Shown: positions 1-10,839 of the stretch, in pieces | Layout: every line of letters begins with the position of its first letter | How positions within the stretch are numbered: position 1 is the stretch's first letter | Origin: Aphrophora alni | Taxonomy: Eukaryota; Arthropoda; Insecta; Hemiptera; Aphrophoridae | Length of the DNA stretch: 64,000 nt | Reading direction: 5' to 3' | Assembly: GCA_963513935.1 (NCBI GenBank) | Contig: OY740768.1 | Coordinates: 48,692,089-48,756,088 of the forward strand | Translations under genes and position numbers: made by a program | Notes under the pieces: generated by a model | Databases searched by the model: none | What the model saw: only the letters and a program-made list of their open reading frames with translations | What the model was told of the DNA's origin: nothing

Positions 1-1340
1 TTACTGGGGGGAAATTAAAATGAATTTCTGCAGTTTTATTATAACTTTGAAACATATTTAAAAATACATTGATCAAAAACATTTATATAAATTAATGAGT
101 TGCGATGTATAATTTGAGGTCATTTTTAAATAAATAAATGTCCTGTTGGGATCGTTCTAATTGAATCCATTTTGTTAAAATGAAATAGGACGCCTATGCT
201 GAGATCCAGTGTAGCCTAGTTCAAAGATTCCAAACAGCATTTCGAATTAGAAAGAAAGAGAAAGCAAATATTGGAGTTCCATTACTTATAATATAACCAT
301 TCGTTATAATACGATTCTCTAGATATTTAAAAACGATAAAGCTAATAGGAGTGGCATAATTACAAAAAGTTATATTGCTACTCATTGGGATAACACTGAC
401 GTCGTTAGCATAATATTAAAAACTTACGACTACCCAAAATTATTTATTTATATATAAAGAAAAAACAACATGATAACACAGGATTTTTGTAGGGTTAGCA
501 AATTTTTGGGGGTGCGATGATCATGGAATGGTTACAAATAATTCATATTTAAACCAGCAAGTACAAACTATATACGCCATTAAATCAACGTAAATTTCAA
601 TACTGTCACAGATAAGATCCCGCCATACATATGATTCTCAACTTCCTCCATACCTTTAAACCAATGTAATTGATAGTTAGCTGTTGGATGAGGCTGAAAT
701 AGTAGCGGTGACTTTTTCATTCTGTTGGTTAATGGCAAAAAACCTCTCTGTTAACATCCCTTTTTAAGAAAATGGTAGAACAAACCCTAACTAAATACGC
801 CTAGCCCTCGAATACTGCAAGTGCATGAGGTTCGGAAAAGAAAAAGAGAGACCTAATAGAAAAAATAAAAGAGAGGAACAAAGACTATAAGAAGAAATGT
901 GTACATTCAGGTAAGGAGCAGTGCACCAATATGGCCATAATTATCAACAGTCAAGGCTCAAATAACCCAGTCCAGTTCTAGTAGGCTAAGTGACAGTGGT
1001 AAACTATTGTTAATAACATACGCTCTGTTTGAAGAAATAATAATGTTGGCGTTTTACATAACAGATTCTTTATTATATATATACAAATTTTCAATGTATT
1101 ACTGGCTTATCATTATTGTAAATTATTATCTAAAGCTTTAAAAGTACTTAGTATTAAAATAGGTGTTGTCATATTGACTTGCACATCTTTACTTATTATT
1201 TAGTTAAAAATTTATAATATCTCAGTTAATTCATTTTCTTTTTCATTGTTGTAGTCTATTTATCCCTATAAAAATATATTAAACATTTTTTTCAATTTAT
1301 AATTTACTGATTTTAACGCTAATACGTTTTTTACCAGCAA
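1..1340. other. A+T-rich non-coding DNA, nothing assigned
   Basis: There is no open frame of useful length and no recognisable domain on either strand. A slightly more G+C-rich patch lies around 780-1010; its translations are broken by stops and matched nothing I know. Confidence 0.6.
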
Positions 1341-1343
1341 GTT

Positions 1344-1623
1344 ATTGAAAATACAATAATATTTCAAGTGGAAAATATACGATCTAGACTGTGGATCGAA
1401 CCCAATTCCCAACGAAAAATTAATTTCGATGTCGCATATGCGAGGTTATTAATTTGGTAACTTAAAAATTGCAGCAATAAAGCAAAGTAAAGTGAGAAGT
1501 CTACGTCCTGTGCTGGGAAGTGCATGGGATAGCTCAGTTGGCGCGTAAAACCAAAAGGTCCTGAGTTCGATTCCCAGTCTAGGTTGTATATTTTTCACTT
1601 GGAATATTATTGTATTTTTCAAT
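1344..1623. repeat. Head-to-head pair of tRNA-derived SINE-like fragments (inverted repeat)
   Basis: The arms at 1344-1402 and 1565-1623 are imperfect inverted repeats of about 59 bases. On the plus strand the right half carries an RNA polymerase III A-box-like TAGCTCAGTTGG (1530-1541) and a B-box-like GAGTTCGATTCCC (1563-1575). Read on the minus strand, the left half carries a second B-box-like GGTTCGATCC, followed by the same tail. Each half therefore looks like a tRNA-related head near the centre with a shared A+T-rich tail pointing outward. This is inferred to be two copies of one SINE family in head-to-head orientation, or a single foldback element. Confidence 0.6.
1527..1585 (+). pseudogene. 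tRNA-like fragment (SINE head), not a functional tRNA
   Basis: A-box and B-box starts are only 33 bases apart, against about 44 in a normal tRNA, so roughly the anticodon arm is missing. I could not pair a 7-bp acceptor stem. It is best read as the tRNA-derived promoter head of the SINE-like repeat around it. Confidence 0.5.
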
Positions 1624-1649
1624 TGCTTTATTTCGTTCGACAATGAGAC

Positions 1650-3254
1650 GATTTTACAACAAAATTTAACAAACAGTTCACTAATGGATAGACAGAAAGG
1701 TGGTTAATGCTTGTGTACTTTGAAGAAATTTTTATTTATCCACATTATAAATACATACTACATTCTAATACATAATTGTTATAGACATGAAGACAGAAGG
1801 CAGATTACACATTAAAATCTGCAATACAATTTACTTGAAAATATATGGTAGATATTGATTACTTTAGCAGAAAATAATTTTATTTTCATTTTTTCATATC
1901 TACAGGATCGTCGTAAAAAGGGTATTTTTTCAAGTAAGTGTATCATTTTTACACCTAAATATTCAATATTTATCTACAATACTTAATATTTTTCAATATA
2001 AGCAACCCTCCCCCACCACATTGCTCATCAAGAATCCATAAGATGAACTATCTTCACACAGGTATCGACTGTAAAAGGTGTAATTGTCGAGGATTCTCTC
2101 TGATAAATTATGTTGATCACAGATTTCTCAGCGTAGACGTTGATGTTAATGTAATCCATGAAGAAAAAGTGCATAGCAATCAGATCGGGTTTCTTCGTAG
2201 CTACAAAACAGGACCATTATTAAAACCACACAGCTATTAAGAAACCTGTCATTGAGATCTCCAAATATAATGAGACTATATATGTAATGAAGAGGCTCTC
2301 TATCTCGCTAACAAATGACACACATTTCCTATTCTCCTTCTACGTAATCAGTGTGTGGTGAAATTCCAGAATGTTAAGTAAGTGAGACCTGAAATAATTT
2401 TCTGAGCAAAATATGAACGGGCCCACGACCAATCACATGTTTATCTTATGACAATCACAAATACAGTAAAACATTTCATTTGTTTCTTAACCGCCAGATA
2501 GCAAAGTTGTGGCCGTTAACATAGTAATTTATTTTGAAAGTTACTTCATCGCTGCAAACAAGTCTGTTAAGGTAAATCCTATTGAATTTAGCTTAATCAC
2601 AGCAAATTCAACTCGTTTAAGACAATCTGCTTGTTAAATTTCATTTCTCAAATGTTTCATATTTTTTAGATGTGCGTTGTAGGCCTTGGGATTTTTTTAT
2701 TTAATTTTTTTTTTTTTTAACTTATTACCCCCAAAGAATGGTTCATAGGTGGATCTCGCCGGTCAGTCAGGGAAAATGACGTTTCACTGTAACCACTAAT
2801 TTAGTTTCACCAAAACAGAAACCACACTAATCTTTTTGTTCCTCATTCTCTTATTTGCCATTTCTTATGTACTTGGGGTATGCTGTACTCTATTGCCATT
2901 GCTGGGCTATGAGTAATGAATAACGTGTGGCTCAGTATCAATTGCTCATGCGCACAGCCTATTAAAATTTATCACATCGACGAAAACAAAACAGAAATGT
3001 TTATAAATACATTGAAATTAAAATCCTGATGATTCGTTGATTATCTCCAATGCCATTTAAAAATGAAAGCACATTTACATTTTATGATGACACTCTATGT
3101 AGATATGGGATTAGTTAAATAGTGATAATTATATTCCCTAGATTACGTCCGATGATTGGTTTCTCATTTCAGTATATTTACATATTTCCTTGATTTTACC
3201 TTAACTTATATATGATGTCAGACAGATATGAAACTAGGTGAAGTACAAGTGAAA
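1650..3254. other. Non-coding DNA left of the LTR element
   Basis: The longest open frame here is 65 codons (2043-2240, plus). It has no recognisable motif and I do not count it as a gene. A T-rich run occurs near 2700-2720. The block around 1980-2350 is less A+T-rich than its surroundings and could be an old element, but I could not assign it. Confidence 0.5.
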
Positions 3255-3259
3255 TACAT
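3255..3259. repeat. Target-site duplication TACAT, left copy
   Basis: TACAT lies directly before the left LTR and recurs directly after the right LTR at 8050-8054. A 5-bp duplication fits an LTR retrotransposon integrase. Both copies are exact, so the element is in its original insertion site. Confidence 0.85.
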
Positions 3260-3432
3260 TGTTATGATTGTATTTGAGATAAGATTAGGTCGACGACACT
3301 GCAGCAGGCTGGAGGCAAGACGGGTGTAAGCAGGTCGTAGGCAACAGCCTTGTCTGTAGATAGTACATGTAATAAAGATATTGTAACAATTACAAAAGCA
3401 TAATTTTATTAACAATAACAACAAATATAACA
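3260..3432 (+). repeat. Left LTR (173 bp)
   Basis: It begins TGTTAT and ends ATAACA, short inverted termini typical of LTRs. It contains a polyadenylation signal AATAAA at 3371-3376. It matches the right LTR except at three positions in its last third. Confidence 0.95.
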
Positions 3433-3449
3433 TGGTGGCAGTGGTGAAC
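3433..3449 (+). other. Likely primer-binding site
   Basis: TGGTGGCAGTGGTGAAC starts immediately after the left LTR, where minus-strand synthesis is primed from a tRNA 3' end. It begins with TGG as most such sites do. I could not identify the primer tRNA with confidence. Confidence 0.6.
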
Positions 3450-3599
3450 AAGTGAAGTGATTATTAATTATAAAATGCCTACTTTAAAAAGCATTATTAT
3501 ATAAGACATGTGAACAGCTGGCCGATTGTCGGTAAGTTTTAGTATAGACACGTAAGCCTAAAAAAGTGCAAAGCTAAATTTATAAATCGTTAGTGTTAT

Positions 3600-6188
3600 A
3601 TGGCTAAATTACAACAACAAGAATTAGATATTCCTGAAGCAAAAGACATATTTTTTACAATGGATTATCACTCTAATATTCCTAGTCAAATGTCATTTGA
3701 AGGAAACTTGACTGAAAATTGGACAAAGTTTAAACATAAATTTAATCTATATTGTGACGCTTTTTTAACTGAAAATGTACAAGATAAACGTAAAATTGCG
3801 TTATTATTACATTCAATGGGTGATCAGGGTGTTGAAATTTTTAATTCTTTTAATTTAACAAAGGAAAGTGCAAAAGTGTTTGAACATGTCATAACAGTAT
3901 TCGATGAATACTTTCTTCCGTTAAACAACGTGACGTATGAAAGACATATTTTTTTCAACCGGAAACAGTTACATAATGAATCATTTGAACAATATATGGC
4001 TATACTTAGAAATTTAAGTTCTACATGTGAATTTGGAAATTTAAGGGACAGTCTGGTAACAGATATTTTCATTAGTGGAATTACAGATTCATCAGCAAAA
4101 GAAATATTACTAAAGACAAAAAATATCGATATAAAATCAGCCTTGGAAATTTGTAAAACAAAGGAAATGGCTCATAGAAGAGCACGCCATCTAGATATTA
4201 AAACTGAAACGGGTACGTCATCAACCGATATTGACTCTATCCACAAAACTAAGAAGCATTATTTATTATCAAAGTCAAGCAGCGATAGTAACTTCAAACA
4301 AGGACAGGTCAAAAGTAAACATAGGCCTAAATCGTCGTTTCAACAGAAGCAAACAACAGATGTACAAGTTCAACGACATAATCGTGTTATACAAACTTCT
4401 TGCGGTAAATGTGGTTACAAACATAAGTTTGGTGAATGTTTTGCTTTTGGAAAAAAATGTAATAAGTGCGGAAAAGCGAATCATTTTGCCAATATGTGTA
4501 GATATAATCGCAAATTAGTAAGTACTCTAGACAATACTCAAAAATTTAATAGTCTAGCATCAATAAGTGATCCTAGTTTAAACTTTATTATAGATATAGT
4601 AAATATAAATAGTAATCAAAATTCTGAAGTAGAAAAATGGTATGAGAAATTAGTTATTAATGGAAAAGAATGCCTACTAAAATTAGATACAGGGGCACAA
4701 ATTAATATTTTATCAATTAAATCATTTAAAGAACTTAAAATTAACCATAAATTTGTAAAAAAGACAAACACATCAGTAACGTCTTTTACAAAAAATTGTG
4801 TTCCTATATTAGGCACATGTAGTGTTAATTGTCAAGTAAAGGGTAAAACAGAAGTGCATAAATTAATATTTTATGTTGCAAATATTAATTGTTCTAATAT
4901 ACTTGGTTTAAAATCTTGTATTGAATTAGATCTCATAAAAAAAATTGAAACTGTAGAGATTTTTAAGTGTGAGAAATATAAGCAATTATTTGACGAAGGA
5001 ATCGGTAAAATACCAATTGAAGTAAAATTACAATTAAAAGACAACACAATACCAGTTGTAAGTCCATCTCGTAAAATGCCAGTTTTATTATATGATAAAT
5101 TAAAAGCAGAACTAAAAAGATTAGTTAAATTAGACATTATAAAAGAGATTAATGAACCAACAGAATGGCTTAATCAAATTGTTATTGTAGAAAAGAAAAA
5201 TGGAGATTTAAGAATTTGCTTAGATCCATTTCATTTGAACAATGCAATCAAAAGGTCTCATATACAATTTCCAACTTTTGAAGAACTCTCTTCAAAGCTT
5301 ACAAATGCTAAGTATTTTACTAAGTTAGATGCAAGTGCAGGTTTTTGGATGTTACCTTTAGAAAAAGAAAGTGCTAAATTATGTGCATTTCAAACTCCTT
5401 TTGGAAGATATATTTTTAAACGATTGCCTTTTGGTCTAAATTGCTCAAGTGAAATTTTTTATAAAATTATGTTACAAACCTTTGATGAAATACCAGGTGT
5501 AATTTTATATATAGACGATATTTTAATACATGCTGATACTATAGAAGAATTAAATAAAAGAGTGAAGCTAGTGTTAGATAGAGCTAAAGACTCTGGAATT
5601 AAATTTAACAAAGACAAATGTATTTTTAATGCTAAAGAAGTAACATTTTTAGGTCATAAATTTAGTGCTAAAGGTATCGAAATAGATCAAAATAAGATAA
5701 AAGCGATTGTTGATATGCCTTCACCAAGAGATGCAAGGGCTCTTGAACGTATTTTAGGTATGGTAAATTACGTTTCGAAATTCATACCCAATTATTCAGA
5801 ATTAACTAAACCGTTTAGAGATTTATTAAAAAAAGATAATGTTTTTGTCTGGAATAAAACTTTGGAGAATTTATATGTGAAACTCAAGAAATATATTACA
5901 GAAGCGCCTGTACTAACATATTTTGATCCCAATAAACAGAGTACGTTATCAGTCGATGCATCTCAATTTGGTTTAGGTGCAGTATTATTACAAAATGGAA
6001 AAGTAGTGGCTTATGCTTCAAAAGCACTAACAAGCGTACAAACGAGATATTCTCAAATAGAAAAAGAGTTGTTAAGTATTGTATTTGGTTGTGAACGTTT
6101 TAAACAATATGTATATGGTAGTATTAATGTACTAGTAGAAACAGATCACAAACCATTGATACCAATTTTTAAAAAAACCTTTATGTGA
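3600..6188 (+). CDS. Retrotransposon Gag-protease-reverse transcriptase-RNase H polyprotein (frame-broken)
   Basis: The frame has 862 codons. Residues about 30-200 are a retrotransposon Gag-like helical region. Residues about 268-300 hold two zinc-knuckle-like motifs, the second a clean CX2CX4HX4C. Protease carries the DTGA active-site motif near residue 363. Reverse transcriptase spans about 480-700 with the catalytic YIDD box near residue 637. RNase H starts near residue 780 (VDAS) and runs into the ETDHKPL region. The frame then ends early at a stop (6186-6188) a few residues after a run of seven A (6171-6177). The lost frame continues as the integrase frame, so the break is a one-base indel in a homopolymer. 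Gag and Pol share one frame with no gag-pol frameshift, as in Mag-type elements. Confidence 0.93.
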   Translation: MAKLQQQELDIPEAKDIFFTMDYHSNIPSQMSFEGNLTENWTKFKHKFNLYCDAFLTENVQDKRKIALLLHSMGDQGVEIFNSFNLTKESAKVFEHVITVFDEYFLPLNNVTYERHIFFNRKQLHNESFEQYMAILRNLSSTCEFGNLRDSLVTDIFISGITDSSAKEILLKTKNIDIKSALEICKTKEMAHRRARHLDIKTETGTSSTDIDSIHKTKKHYLLSKSSSDSNFKQGQVKSKHRPKSSFQQKQTTDVQVQRHNRVIQTSCGKCGYKHKFGECFAFGKKCNKCGKANHFANMCRYNRKLVSTLDNTQKFNSLASISDPSLNFIIDIVNINSNQNSEVEKWYEKLVINGKECLLKLDTGAQINILSIKSFKELKINHKFVKKTNTSVTSFTKNCVPILGTCSVNCQVKGKTEVHKLIFYVANINCSNILGLKSCIELDLIKKIETVEIFKCEKYKQLFDEGIGKIPIEVKLQLKDNTIPVVSPSRKMPVLLYDKLKAELKRLVKLDIIKEINEPTEWLNQIVIVEKKNGDLRICLDPFHLNNAIKRSHIQFPTFEELSSKLTNAKYFTKLDASAGFWMLPLEKESAKLCAFQTPFGRYIFKRLPFGLNCSSEIFYKIMLQTFDEIPGVILYIDDILIHADTIEELNKRVKLVLDRAKDSGIKFNKDKCIFNAKEVTFLGHKFSAKGIEIDQNKIKAIVDMPSPRDARALERILGMVNYVSKFIPNYSELTKPFRDLLKKDNVFVWNKTLENLYVKLKKYITEAPVLTYFDPNKQSTLSVDASQFGLGAVLLQNGKVVAYASKALTSVQTRYSQIEKELLSIVFGCERFKQYVYGSINVLVETDHKPLIPIFKKTFM

Positions 6189-6210
6189 TGTTCCAATAAG
6201 GCTGCAAAGA

Positions 6211-7701
6211 ATGTTACTAAGATTACAACCTTATAATTTAATAGTTATATATATACCCGGTAAATACCTATTTTTGGCGGATACTCTATCCAGAACATGT
6301 AATATAGCTTCTAAAGAAATAGATCCTTTTGATGAGGAAATTGAAGTTCAGGTAAATCTTTTAATTAGCAATATGCCTATTACTGAGACCAACAAACTAA
6401 ATATTAAACAAGAAACCATGAAAGATGCAGTAATGTGTAAATTAAAAAAATATATTCAAAATGGTTGGCCTAAATATAAAAAAGACGTAGAGATTGAGAT
6501 TAAACCATATTTTGAATTGCAATCCCAATTATGTATAATAGATAAAATCATATTTAAAAATAACGCAATTGTTGTTCCTAAAACGTTAAGATTATCAATG
6601 TTAAACAAAATACATTTAGGACACAGTGGCATTTCAAGATGTAAGTCTAGAATAAGAAATATTCTATTTTGGCCCAACATGTCAAATGATATTGAAAATT
6701 TTGTAAAATGTTGTCAAACATGTGCTAGATACAAAAGAAACAAATCAAATGAACCATTAATATGTCATAAAGTACCTGAAATACCATGGCAAAATGTAGG
6801 TTGTGATATTTTTGAGCTAAACAAAAAATATTTCATAGTGGTAGTAGATTACTTTTCATACTTTATAGAAGTTTCCCACATATCTAATTGTACTAGTACA
6901 ACAATAATTGATAAACTTAAATCATTCTTTTCACGTCATGGCATACCATTAAATTTCTATTCGGATAATGCAACTTATTATATGTCCCATGAATTTAAAA
7001 AATTTATGAAAGAATGGAATTTTAATCATATAACTTCTAGCCCCCACCATCCAAAGTCTAATGGAATGGCGGAGTCGGCTGTTAAAGTCATCAAAAATAT
7101 TTTTAGAAAATGTTTAGATTCTAAGCAGGACCCCTATCTTGCGCTTTTAGAATTTAGAAATACTCCAAGACAAAATTTAAGTTCGCCTGCTCAATTATTA
7201 ATGTCAAGGTCTTTAAGAACCACTATACCTAGACACATAAACCATCTGAAACCTAAAATTAATTTTAAGAAAGATAGACAAAAAATGATAAAAAACAAAA
7301 GTATCATGAAACAACATCATGATGTTAGAGCTAAGGATATGAAGGAAAACTTTTCTAGTGGCAATAATGTATGGTTTAAAAGAAATCCCAAATCATTGTG
7401 GTGTCCAGGTAGAATTGTAAATAAATGTGAACAAACCAGATCCTTTACGATCCAAGATCAAAATGGAAATTCATACAGACGTAATACTATTCATATTTCA
7501 CCAGACAATACAATAAATACAGAACATGGCATTAATAATCATTCTGATAATTACAATGAATTAAATAATCAAAATAGTCTAAGTAAACAATTGCCCATAC
7601 CGTCAACTAGTACAGAAGACACTTCTGTAACAGACCCACACAAATATACAACTAAATATGGCAGAGTGGTTAATACTACTAAAAGATATCCTCAGGAATA
7701 A
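6211..7701 (+). CDS. Retrotransposon integrase, continuation of pol after the frame break
   Basis: This 496-codon frame opens with the RNase H to integrase linker, which marks it as the downstream half of pol, not a separate gene; its ATG is probably only the first methionine after the break. An HHCC zinc-binding domain (HLGHSG...CCQTC) lies near residues 132-175. The core has the catalytic triad Asp199, Asp252 and Glu288, with 35 residues between the last two (DD35E). The C-terminal tail is basic, then polar, and shows no chromodomain. Integrase would insert the cDNA with a 5-bp staggered cut, in agreement with the TACAT duplication. Confidence 0.92.
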   Translation: MLLRLQPYNLIVIYIPGKYLFLADTLSRTCNIASKEIDPFDEEIEVQVNLLISNMPITETNKLNIKQETMKDAVMCKLKKYIQNGWPKYKKDVEIEIKPYFELQSQLCIIDKIIFKNNAIVVPKTLRLSMLNKIHLGHSGISRCKSRIRNILFWPNMSNDIENFVKCCQTCARYKRNKSNEPLICHKVPEIPWQNVGCDIFELNKKYFIVVVDYFSYFIEVSHISNCTSTTIIDKLKSFFSRHGIPLNFYSDNATYYMSHEFKKFMKEWNFNHITSSPHHPKSNGMAESAVKVIKNIFRKCLDSKQDPYLALLEFRNTPRQNLSSPAQLLMSRSLRTTIPRHINHLKPKINFKKDRQKMIKNKSIMKQHHDVRAKDMKENFSSGNNVWFKRNPKSLWCPGRIVNKCEQTRSFTIQDQNGNSYRRNTIHISPDNTINTEHGINNHSDNYNELNNQNSLSKQLPIPSTSTEDTSVTDPHKYTTKYGRVVNTTKRYPQE

Positions 7702-7866
7702 AAAGTTAGATAATAAGTAATAAATGAAAAAAGATTAAGTTATGAATATTTTGTTATTGATTAAGATAGATATACAAGGAATTAATTTTATTTAAGTAAT
7801 TAAATTGTTTTGTAATGTAAAGACAAAGAAGTTTAAAAGTGTTGTTAATTTAATTTAACAATAATC

Positions 7867-7876
7867 AGAGAGATGA
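7867..7876 (+). other. Weak polypurine tract
   Basis: AGAGAGATGA abuts the right LTR, at the position where plus-strand priming occurs. It is short and interrupted by one T, so the call rests mainly on position. Confidence 0.5.
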
Positions 7877-8049
7877 TGTTATGATTGTATTTGAGATAAG
7901 ATTAGGTCGACGACACTGCAGCAGGCTGGAGGCAAGACGGGTGTAAGCAGGTCGTAGGCAACAGCCTTGTCTGTAGATAGTACATGTAATAAAGATATTG
8001 TAACAATTACAAAAGTATAATTTTATAAACAATAACCACAAATATAACA
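7877..8049 (+). repeat. Right LTR (173 bp)
   Basis: It has the same length and termini as the left LTR, with three substitutions between them and no indels. The polyadenylation signal AATAAA is at 7988-7993. Confidence 0.95.
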
Positions 8050-8054
8050 TACAT
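8050..8054. repeat. Target-site duplication TACAT, right copy
   Basis: An exact copy of the five bases that precede the left LTR. Confidence 0.85.
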
Positions 8055-10830
8055 CGACTATATAAAATATCGACTAAATTATTCTGCCCCACCTTTACTG
8101 ACTATTGGTATTATAATTACATAATTGGAATACTATATAATAGAAACCTGAGGGAATGCGCAGTGTACGATCTGAATATTTTATAGCAAAGAAAGGTTCT
8201 AGAAGTAAATACAAGAAGAATATATTTGATAAATTACGGCTACATGCTCACTGGAGCAGTTTCAGGACTGAGTTCAGGACTGCTGGCTGAGTTGTTAGTT
8301 AGGAGAGCAACAGCCGTTGGAAGAGGGGAAAATATCTCTGTCATCATCGCACTATAAAAAAAAAAGTAGAAAACAGCATAGAATAAATACCCCCGGCATA
8401 GAGTTCTTTAATAGGGTCGAAAAGATATTGCCAATTGCAGACATAAAACTGAGATACATTTGAGCAGAATTCCAATGCGTTACATTACAGTGTAGATAAT
8501 TACAATTTCAAAATTGGCCGTGTTTTCCAATCTGATCAAATAAACTAATCACGTGTTTTAAACTCAATTTCATTCAAAGAGTGAAAATAGTTCTCTTGTA
8601 CAAAAAAATTAATGGTGGCAATAAAATGTGAATTTAAATTGTAAAAGTTATTTGTTTCATATTTAACCCATACAATCAGCTAGTTCTAAATAATATTGGA
8701 TTACGAAAGCTAAATTATAATAATTAAACATATTATATTCTTTTTTTTTTCATAATTACAATTACACTTAGTATTACGGTTAAAGTTAACTATTTCACAT
8801 ATTAGAATGAAGTGTAACTTAAAAACTTACGTGTTAATATTTCATTTATTAAACAATTATCCAGAAATTACCGAAATTTTTAAATCTAATTTTATACTCA
8901 GAAATAAAACGAAATCATAGGTGAAACACAGATTCTCAAGTATGTATAAAAGAATTCAAGACTAATTTTGAGTTTTAATCGAAATATATGTAAAAACGCT
9001 TAATGTAGTACAATTTAGTTGTTTGATCGCGATTAGTTTAGCGAAAAGGAAAATTATTTTGTTTTTATTTTCCATTTCAAATATTGAACATAACTAGACA
9101 TCAAAACTAGGTGAGTGTTTTTGATCTGTCACATTTTTTACAAAATATCAAAATTAATTTTTTCAAACCTGATATGTTCGTGACAATGTTCGTTAAATGT
9201 ATTCTACCGAAGCGATTTGCTAATACTTGTGTCACATAAGATGAATGATAGTAGTTAGGATTTTTTCACCTCAGAGAATAATTGTGAACTTATCTTATGG
9301 AAAGATAGGGAGAGAATATGCACGTTACTTTAAAACCCTGTTGAGACAAATGATAAAGCAAGTTGTGCTTATTTAAATAAGTAGAAAATAATTTTTAAAC
9401 TTTTAAAACTTATTAATTATTAATAATATAAAACCTTGAGACAAGGATCTTTCTTGTCCAGGAATCTTTCTGTGTGCCCTGAATACAAATTCGAAAACTT
9501 CTTTATCGTTCAAAGAGAGCAATTAAGACTCTTTCATTATTGGAGTGGAAAAATGGGTTGAAGTTATGAAACAGGATTTTAAAACAAGACGACACTTTCA
9601 GTTGATACCGGAATATTGTTTTCAATTAATTAGGGTCGAGAATAGTTTATCGATTTAATAAAATGTACTTACATTTAAGTAATATGCAAAATATTATGAC
9701 GTTTTATCTTACACATAGGAACGATTGTTCATTTATTAAAATATTAATTTTTGTAAGTAAGTTGTTATTAGATTATTAAATTTCAATAAATTATGCACAA
9801 CCATTGATAGATTACTTTGTCATAGAGTGGATAGATAGATTGATAGAAAAACGTATTAATCTCCACGTCCATATGATACAAATGCAGATACAAAAATCTT
9901 TATATCATACAACTACACATTATGGGACTACAAAATTATATATTTATGTATTGGGAACTCCAGATAAGTCCTGAACTCAGGAAATCATTTTGCAAATTTT
10001 TGGAGCTTAGCAATCAAATATTTATTAACCTGACTAACATTTTTATTTTTATTGATCAACTTTTATCAGTCTTGCACCTGCTTTGAAACAACCATAAACA
10101 AAGACTTCCACTGTTCGTTACCTTATTCATTACTAAATATTCATTCTTGATATTTCTAGCTTAAGCAGTAGAATAACATGATTTTCCATACTGCGTATAA
10201 ATTTCACTATTGGTATCAGTTATAGCATATAATACCCGCAAAATTAGCTAACATAACATTATTTTCAATTTTTCAGTTTACCTTATAAATAAAACTACTG
10301 AAAAACCTTGCTAAGACATGACATAACACAACACACAATTATTAAATCCAGAGATGTAACCTTAATTAAACAATCCAATAAGGATACACTCACAAATTAT
10401 GGACTTTACAGCAAGTTGAGATAAACTACTGTAGCCTAAAGATACAAAAAATAAAAAATTTGAAACTCCTCCGAATCATAGACCACTTATGGAACGTGTA
10501 AGACTAATAACATTAATATAATATTGTAAATAAAAATCATCACAACACGTCAGAGCTTCAGTTAAAAATAAATGGCTTACTAATGAAATAAGATGGTTAT
10601 AATGTGAAATAAAAAATCTAATCAAATCATTTACAGTTGACTAGTATATTGGATCCTATTGAATAAAGGCATTACTATATAAAATGGATATTAAGATTTT
10701 ATTGTACGTATCCACTAAGAAAGAACCAACCAACAAGGCATTTAGGAATCTCTTATTACGTAAACAACAATAGTCAGGCAAACGAATATAGTCATTACTT
10801 CCACTTTTGCTTACTTAATTATTCAAACCA
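8055..10830. other. Non-coding DNA between LTR element and Penelope remnant
   Basis: Mostly A+T-rich with no coding frame. One patch at about 8140-8360 is richer in G+C and contains a short direct repeat (TTCAGGACTG twice, near 8270-8281). It may be an old element fragment, but no family was recognised. Confidence 0.5.
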
Positions 10831-10839
10831 AATTTTGGG

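Larger units (their letters stand above)
3260..8049 (+). mobile_element. Ty3/gypsy LTR retrotransposon, probably Mag lineage, 4790 bp
   Basis: The element has two 173-bp LTRs (3260-3432 and 7877-8049), an exact TACAT duplication, a likely primer site after the left LTR, a weak purine tract before the right LTR, and gag-pol in the order Gag, protease, reverse transcriptase, RNase H, integrase. That order, with integrase last, defines Ty3/gypsy (Metaviridae). Short LTRs, a fused gag-pol frame and no env or chromodomain suggest the Mag lineage; the lineage call is inference from general resemblance. The LTRs differ at three sites only, so insertion was recent. One frame break at 6171-6177 separates RNase H from integrase, so this copy is probably not autonomous as sequenced. 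Confidence 0.93.

Noticed and set aside
2043..2240. 65-codon plus-strand frame
   Set aside because: No motif and no supporting context; its length is within chance for this region.
3218..3451. Minus-strand frame over the left LTR, and its twin at 7865-8092
   Set aside because: Both lie over the LTRs and are antisense shadows of the same repeat.
6171..6188. Programmed -1 frameshift at the A7 run in the retrotransposon
   Set aside because: The downstream integrase frame requires a shift in the other direction, so the A-rich heptamer does not explain it.
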